Below are positions 59,384-64,000 of a DNA stretch of 64,000 bases, piece by piece. Source of the stretch: Fidelibacterota bacterium 408169 (GTDB taxonomy: Bacteria; Fidelibacterota; Marinisomatia; Marinisomatales; TCS55); assembly GCA_002256485.1 (NCBI GenBank), contig NNSG01000002.1, positions 248,001-312,000 on the forward strand. Reading direction: 5' to 3'. A program made the translations under genes and the position numbers. The notes under the pieces are model-generated. The model saw only the letters and a list, made by a program, of their open reading frames with translations. It did not search any database and was not told the DNA's origin. Within the stretch, counting starts at the first letter, position 1. Each line of letters begins with the position of its first letter.

Positions 59384-61534
59384 ATGAGCACATTTTTGAA
59401 TATAACTGGTGTTTTTGCTGTAAATCTCTTGCAAAAGATTAAAATTCTTATATTAATTAAATTTACATTGAGTATTGGATGGAGTCTTTCTACTGGTGAT
59501 ATTGCATTTACTGCCTTCAACGCTGATGGTGATGATGATTTCGCAATTGTTGCTTTAGCAGATATCCCCGCTAACACGACAATCTATTTTTCCGATAATG
59601 AACCCAACAGTGATGGAACAGGATTCCTAGATTATAATGAGGGACAAATAAAATGGGCAACAGGCGGTTCAACAATTAGTTCCGGAACAATAGTTGTTTT
59701 TACTGATACTAACAGTGATGCAAATTCATCCTTTGGTGCTTCGACGGGTACATTAAGCGATCCTTTTGGAAGAGATCCTAATTTATCAGCTGACGGAGAT
59801 GCTCTTTACGCCGTAGAGGGAAGCGATAATGGATCAGCGATTACAGTATCTGCATGGTTGGCCGGAATCCAAAATGGATCCGGCAATGAAGGCAGTAATT
59901 TTAGTCAAACTGGACTAACAACAGGATCAACTTTCATTGATTTTTACAGTTCTGGGAGCCCGGATGGTGGATATTATTCTGGAGATAGACAGGGACAATC
60001 TTCATTTTCAGGATATTTAACTCTTTTAGGTGACAATTCAAAATGGACCACTGAAACCTCCACCGGTGAAAATATATTACCTATTTCAACGATAGCATTT
60101 TCTTTAGGTATAACCATTTCTGGTTCTTCTAATCATTTCCGCATGATGTCGAGTCCGGTGGCTGGACAAATCTACAGCGATTTGCTTGCAGAACTCTGGA
60201 CACAAGGAATGACTAGTGCAGACGTAACCAGCGGGGATGCAAATGTGTGGACATATGATGGTTCGAATTGGAATGCTTTGAACGATATAACTGGTTCAGG
60301 TAGTGGAGCCAGTTTAACTGCAGGGCAAGGGTTTTTAGTATATGTGTTTGCAGATACAGACAATGATGGTACGGATGATTTACCTGTAACATTGAGTGTA
60401 AGTGGGACAGAAAATAGTTCCAGTGCTACCGTACCCAGTTCCGGTTCAATCGCCGATACAGTATGGGAGTTGGCTGGTAATCCCTATGCATCTACTATTG
60501 ATTGGGATTTGGTAACCCAAACAAATGTAACTACTTCTGCTTATGTATGGGATAGTCAGGCAAGCACTCCTGCTTATATAAGTTGGAATGGGTCAGCTGG
60601 AAGTTTAACAGATGGGCTCATTGCACCTTATCAAGGTTTTTTTATTCAAGGTTCCGGAGGATCAGGTTCCATTACCATAGAGACGGCTGATAAATCTTCT
60701 GTTGCTGGTTCCTTCTACAAAACCATGAATGATAACACAGGAAGTATACGTTTTTCCATTTCATCCGGAAATTATAGTGATGAGACATTTTTGTCTTTTA
60801 CAAACGGTGGAGTAGAAGGCATGGATAATTCCGATGCGTATAAACTGCTTCCCATGACACCAAGTGAGCGGATAGTTGGATTAACCTATACAGAAGGAAA
60901 CGGGTTGGATATTAACAATCTTCCATATATTCATGATGGCTTGATTGATATTCCTTTAGATTTAATGTCTTTAACGGTGGACGCTGATTATAATTTTGTG
61001 ACCAATGAAGAAGCTATAACCTTGAATTGGGATTTATCCAACTTACCTGAAACAGTCATTGGACTAACTTTAACAAAGAATAGTACAAATGAAACAACTG
61101 ATCTGTTACAATCAGACAATATTACAGTAACTACTCAGGCCAAGGGTAGTTTCCCCGCCTATGGTTCAGGCGGTGTGAATATATATCCACAAGTGGGGGA
61201 AAGTCAGTTTACTTTCACTGTACAGTACAGTGCATTATCCTCTAATGAAGAATCCATTTATCCGAAAGAATTTGCCATGCATCAAGCATACCCAAATCCT
61301 TTTAATCCAACAACAAGAATTTCCTTTGATGTTCCTGTTAATTCAACAAATCTAACATCTCTACAGATATTCAACATTAAAGGCCAATTAGTGGAAACGC
61401 TCGTGGAGGATAAATTTTCCGCCGGAACACACACCATTCAATGGAATTCAGTGAATATTTCATCCGGTGTTTACATTGTTCAGATGAAAGCAGGAGAAAA
61501 AGTATTCAATCAGAAAATAACGTTTATAAAGTAG
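59384..61534 (+). CDS. T9SS-secreted surface protein with C-terminal sorting domain
   Basis: A 716-residue protein with an N-terminal signal segment (about 15-35). Its N-terminal domain (GDIAFTAFNADGDDDFAIVAL and on, about 36-200) is a beta-rich domain seen in many Por-secreted proteins, then a Gly/Ser-rich middle part. The last 85 residues are a type A T9SS sorting domain: AYPNPFNPTTRISFDVP, LQIFNIKGQLVETL, HTIQWNS and SGVYIVQMKAG. It would be exported by T9SS and placed on the surface or released. The exosortase locus follows immediately. Confidence 0.9.
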   Translation: MSTFLNITGVFAVNLLQKIKILILIKFTLSIGWSLSTGDIAFTAFNADGDDDFAIVALADIPANTTIYFSDNEPNSDGTGFLDYNEGQIKWATGGSTISSGTIVVFTDTNSDANSSFGASTGTLSDPFGRDPNLSADGDALYAVEGSDNGSAITVSAWLAGIQNGSGNEGSNFSQTGLTTGSTFIDFYSSGSPDGGYYSGDRQGQSSFSGYLTLLGDNSKWTTETSTGENILPISTIAFSLGITISGSSNHFRMMSSPVAGQIYSDLLAELWTQGMTSADVTSGDANVWTYDGSNWNALNDITGSGSGASLTAGQGFLVYVFADTDNDGTDDLPVTLSVSGTENSSSATVPSSGSIADTVWELAGNPYASTIDWDLVTQTNVTTSAYVWDSQASTPAYISWNGSAGSLTDGLIAPYQGFFIQGSGGSGSITIETADKSSVAGSFYKTMNDNTGSIRFSISSGNYSDETFLSFTNGGVEGMDNSDAYKLLPMTPSERIVGLTYTEGNGLDINNLPYIHDGLIDIPLDLMSLTVDADYNFVTNEEAITLNWDLSNLPETVIGLTLTKNSTNETTDLLQSDNITVTTQAKGSFPAYGSGGVNIYPQVGESQFTFTVQYSALSSNEESIYPKEFAMHQAYPNPFNPTTRISFDVPVNSTNLTSLQIFNIKGQLVETLVEDKFSAGTHTIQWNSVNISSGVYIVQMKAGEKVFNQKITFIK

Positions 61535-61542
61535 AGTTCATC

Positions 61543-61719
61543 ATGAAACAATATATTACAACATCTATCCTTTTCTCGCTTCCTTTAATCTCCCTGATCT
61601 CTGCCCAACCGAGTTTTCCTGGCGCGCCCGATCAAGCACCTATCGGTGGACTTGGACTTCTGGCTGCTGCGGGAGGAGTTATGGCATTGAAAAAATTGTA
61701 TGATAAACATAAAAAATAG
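61543..61719 (+). CDS. micro-protein with PID-CTERM-like sorting signal
   Basis: A 58-residue protein (start ATG at 61543; an in-frame ATG at 61441 lies inside the T9SS gene and is unlikely). Residues 1-21 are a signal peptide ending SAQ, residues 22 to about 32 are the only exposed part, and APIGGLGLLAAAGGVMALKK (32-51) followed by LYDKHKK is a C-terminal sorting signal: a Pro-Ile-Gly-Gly turn, a hydrophobic helix and a basic tail. It resembles the PID-CTERM signals of Bacteroidota exosortase substrates (from memory). Its 3' end overlaps the exosortase gene by 20 bp, so it is the likely dedicated substrate. Confidence 0.75.
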   Translation: MKQYITTSILFSLPLISLISAQPSFPGAPDQAPIGGLGLLAAAGGVMALKKLYDKHKK

Positions 61720-62242
61720 ATTTTCACCCTTAACAGTTTTTCTCTTTAAAGCAGGAAGCGTATACGCTGCCTGGCAATTGATTTATGATCTGGTTGTCTT
61801 ACCCGATGGCAGACTGGACACATGGTTAAGTTTCACAGGCGTAAAACTCGCTGCTGCTGGTTTATCGTTTTTGGGTTGGGAGATTGAGACTGCCGACCGT
61901 TTTATTGCCTGTGTGGGAAACAGGGGGGTGGAAATTCAAAACGGCTGCAACGGCATGGATTTACTCGGTCTTTATGCCGGTTTTATTATTGCTTATTCCG
62001 GTGAGATGAGAAAAAGAGTCATGTTCATTATCGGCGGAATTGGATTAATATTTATTGCGAATGTTTTTCGCATTGCTTTTTTTGCATTATCTAATTTGTA
62101 TTTTCCTCAATATTGGGATCCGGTACACTATTATAGTTCCTATGTCTTTTTCTATCCAATTGTTTTAACATTGTGGTATCTATGGACCACCGTGAACGAT
62201 CATTCCGATATCTTTTCTGGCGGAAGCTTTGCATCAGCCTGA
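61700..62242 (+). CDS. exosortase-family protein
   Basis: A 180-residue multi-pass membrane protein with all three catalytic residues of the exosortase/archaeosortase family: C83 in QNGCNGMDLL, R124 in NVFRIAFF and H143 in DPVHYYSSY. It should cleave the sorting signal of its substrate at the outer face of the inner membrane and transfer the mature end to a recipient. The size and motifs fit the short Bacteroidota types (XrtF/XrtX-like). It overlaps the micro-protein by 20 bp and the next membrane protein by 61 bp. Confidence 0.9.
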   Translation: MINIKNRFSPLTVFLFKAGSVYAAWQLIYDLVVLPDGRLDTWLSFTGVKLAAAGLSFLGWEIETADRFIACVGNRGVEIQNGCNGMDLLGLYAGFIIAYSGEMRKRVMFIIGGIGLIFIANVFRIAFFALSNLYFPQYWDPVHYYSSYVFFYPIVLTLWYLWTTVNDHSDIFSGGSFASA

Positions 62243-62676
62243 CCGCTATCGGTCTTATTTATATATTATTTATTCGCCCTGTACAGTCCTTTGTGGTTCG
62301 AGAATTTATCCTGCCGGCTTTTGATTCTTTCATAACACCTGAAAGTGAAATCGTATCATCGCCCGGAGTGGATGAGTTTTTTCTATCATCACTATCTGAT
62401 TCATTCCCTAGAGTAAAAATCGAAGTTCCTTTTAACGGTTATTTCTGGCTGGCAATGTCCATGATATGGCCCACAAAAAACAAACAATTCGGACGGGTTG
62501 TTTGGAATTATAATTTGGTGTTATTTGCAATTATTCCCCTTTCTGCTTTGGGAATTATTCATGGCTTCACTTGGTTAGCACCTGTAGTCAATGTACACGA
62601 GAAAGTGTATAAAGCGTTGTTTTTGATCTTGGGTATTTTAGCAGTTAGAAAAACAGATGAATTGCTAAAAAATTAA
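62182..62676 (+). CDS. exosortase-associated membrane protein
   Basis: A 164-residue protein with helices near 15-35, 85-95, 108-130 and 140-158 and a periplasmic acidic loop (about 38-82, DSFITPESEIVSSPG). I start at the ATG at 62182, inside the exosortase gene; a GTG at 62173 is the alternative. No enzyme motif is seen. Its place matches the small associated membrane proteins that follow exosortases in Bacteroidota; it may help present the substrate. It converges with the rhomboid gene, stops overlapping by 4 bp. Confidence 0.7.
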   Translation: MDHRERSFRYLFWRKLCISLTAIGLIYILFIRPVQSFVVREFILPAFDSFITPESEIVSSPGVDEFFLSSLSDSFPRVKIEVPFNGYFWLAMSMIWPTKNKQFGRVVWNYNLVLFAIIPLSALGIIHGFTWLAPVVNVHEKVYKALFLILGILAVRKTDELLKN

Positions 62677-63497
62677 TCTTTTTTTCTTCCTTTTGAAAAG
62701 TCTTTACTGGCTTTATAAAGCAAATCCTTTTCTTCATCCGTAAGATTATCATAACCTGTTTCATTAATCTTATCAAGCAAGTGATCAATCTGTTGCTGCA
62801 TTTTCAACGTGTTTTGATCTTTCCTGTCTTTAATCGATATCTTGAATTCTTTTAATTGTTTATACACAGAAAATCGAATATCCTTCCAGTGCCAATAATA
62901 ACGTAAATAACCAAAACCGATTACCATTCCGGATAAATGAGTTATATGGCTGATGTTGGAGTGATTATTAAATGAGGATAAAAATGCAACTGCTCCCAGA
63001 AAAATCACAAACCATTTCACTTTAATGGGAATCATAAAATATAGGTATACAGTGCGATTGGGAAACATCATTCCATACGCCAATAAAATTCCATATATGG
63101 CACCGCTTGCACCAATTAAAACAGCATATGACTGGCCCATATTGAATAATAACCAGATGATTCCTGAACCAACACCTGTCAGAAAATAATAACGTAAAAA
63201 CTGTTTTCGTCCCCAAATGGATTCCATTTCAGAACCAAACATCCATAAAACAAACATATTAATTAAAATATGAAATATATCTCCATGAACAAACATGTAG
63301 GTCACCGGCTGCCATATCATGGGCCAGACTGTATTTGGTGACAATCCAAATATTCTGGCTAAGTCAATCTGGCTTTGTGAAATAAATTTTAATACAAATA
63401 GCCCTGCATTAATCCCGATAAGAATTTTAATCGCCTCTGTAAATATTTTGGGCTTGAAAGACATATTACCCTGTTCGGATTGAAATTGATATCTCAT
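62673..63497 (-). CDS. rhomboid-family intramembrane serine protease
   Basis: A 274-residue inner-membrane protein with six or more helices. The catalytic dyad is S131 in GASG and H187 in HLSG; the helix 2 motif HGDIFHILINM carries H76 and N80. The C-terminus is a soluble helical extension with an NETGYDNLTDEEKDLLYKASKDF segment, like the tail found on many FCB rhomboids. It is not a fused rhombosortase type but could process membrane-anchored substrates. It overlaps the next upstream gene by 4 bp. Confidence 0.93.
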   Translation of the reverse strand: MRYQFQSEQGNMSFKPKIFTEAIKILIGINAGLFVLKFISQSQIDLARIFGLSPNTVWPMIWQPVTYMFVHGDIFHILINMFVLWMFGSEMESIWGRKQFLRYYFLTGVGSGIIWLLFNMGQSYAVLIGASGAIYGILLAYGMMFPNRTVYLYFMIPIKVKWFVIFLGAVAFLSSFNNHSNISHITHLSGMVIGFGYLRYYWHWKDIRFSVYKQLKEFKISIKDRKDQNTLKMQQQIDHLLDKINETGYDNLTDEEKDLLYKASKDFSKGRKKD

Positions 63498-64000
63498 ATC
63501 AAACCTGCAGCGATTAATTTTTTATGCTGTTTGCGGTGTTTAATATTCATTAAAGGAGTTAATACTGAATAAGGAGCTTCCGGCACTTTTAATTGCGGCA
63601 TAGTATAAAGTTCCAGATTTATGCCCATATTCTCCTGTTGCTGATGTATGTTATAAACTGTGCTCACAAACAAATCTCTCGGAAGTATTCCATTGATATT
63701 CTTAAAACCATATTTTATTAGGCCATCCCTGATTATTGTTGAACAACTCCTGGTAAAAAAACTGAAATCTGTATATTTCTCCGGTTTTTTGGGATCAACA
63801 GGTGTCTGATGAATAATATCCAATTCTTCATTTAATATACTGCTTAATCGGTCTGTATCCATGCCTCTGATTCGTAATACATGGATTGACCGCATAAAAT
63901 TACGACCAAATTTATCATAATAAACTCTTCCGTCATCAAGTATCTCAAATTTACCATTAATCGGTGATGGAGCAAATTCTCCCAAAGCCGGGCGATAAAA
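63494..64000 (-). CDS. protein of unknown function, 3' part only (starts outside window)
   Basis: The frame runs off the right edge with no stop (FYRPALGEFAPSPING... going inward), so the true start lies beyond the window; the TTG at 63985 is not reliable. The visible 168 codons contain a DFSFFTRSCSTIIRDGL segment followed by GILPRDLF, which resembles the Cys-containing active-site region of DUF4105/Lnb-type papain-like domains, but this is uncertain. It is the first visible gene of a leftward unit with the rhomboid gene (4-bp overlap). Confidence 0.55.
   Translation of the reverse strand, partial: FYRPALGEFAPSPINGKFEILDDGRVYYDKFGRNFMRSIHVLRIRGMDTDRLSSILNEELDIIHQTPVDPKKPEKYTDFSFFTRSCSTIIRDGLIKYGFKNINGILPRDLFVSTVYNIHQQQENMGINLELYTMPQLKVPEAPYSVLTPLMNIKHRKQHKKLIAAGLI

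Noticed and set aside
62673-63497. Rhomboid gene as a rhombosortase partner of the exosortase locus
   Set aside because: It is on the opposite strand, converges with the exosortase unit, and looks like a general rhomboid with a soluble tail; no GlyGly-CTERM-type substrate was seen.

Overview
The window is AT-rich, gene-dense bacterial chromosome with many short gene overlaps (ATGA/GTGA/TTGA junctions). It carries a C-terminal type IX secretion (T9SS) sorting domain of the 'YPNPFNPTT' kind, a dockerin-tailed protease, several predicted outer-membrane barrels and many multiheme c-type cytochromes. Together these suggest a Gram-negative member of the Fibrobacterota-Chlorobiota-Bacteroidota (FCB) group, most likely a marine Marinimicrobia/SAR406-like or Ignavibacteria-like lineage. 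This is inference from gene content; there is no rRNA or tRNA gene to confirm it.

Layout: 1-6.7 kb holds exported proteins, a cysteine-desulfurase-like enzyme, ligA, a PAP2-family protein and a PQQ-type sugar dehydrogenase. 6.7-11.4 kb (minus strand) is a respiratory cluster: a HAO-like octaheme cytochrome, a c554-like tetraheme cytochrome, a Rieske protein, a b6-type cytochrome b and a nonaheme cytochrome. 11.6-24.6 kb holds an ABC exporter, a CsgG-like protein, a nucleotide-pyrophosphatase-like phosphodiesterase, pcm, an M36-like protease with a dockerin, and a 983-residue protease/propeller/barrel fusion. 24.7-46.9 kb (minus strand) is mostly housekeeping: HAD hydrolase, AlkA-like glycosylase, M24 peptidase, a B12-binding subunit, dtd, dnaE, a UbiA-type prenyltransferase, prmC, prfA, a DUF1385 protein, rpmE, an aminotransferase, a Cas6/RAMP-like orphan, rho, folC, murI, a cell-wall amidase and two outer-membrane proteins.

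47.0-47.6 kb carries two tiny paralogous membrane proteins with perfect ribosome binding sites. 47.7-55.4 kb is a surface-polysaccharide region (glycosyltransferases, an LtaS-like phosphoglycerol transferase, a flippase and a FemAB-like transferase). 55.5-59.3 kb has eno, an FtsB/DivIC-like gene and a motAB pair without flagellar neighbours. 59.4-62.7 kb holds a T9SS-sorted protein followed by a compact exosortase locus: a 58-residue protein ending in a PID-CTERM-like sorting signal, a 180-residue exosortase with an intact Cys/Arg/His triad, and an associated membrane protein. The window ends in a rhomboid protease and a partial gene.

Most noteworthy are the miniature exosortase/substrate locus, the orphan RAMP-motif protein beside rho, the HAO/c554/b6-Rieske cluster, and the tandem micro-membrane proteins. 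No CRISPR array, tRNA, rRNA, insertion sequence or prophage was seen.
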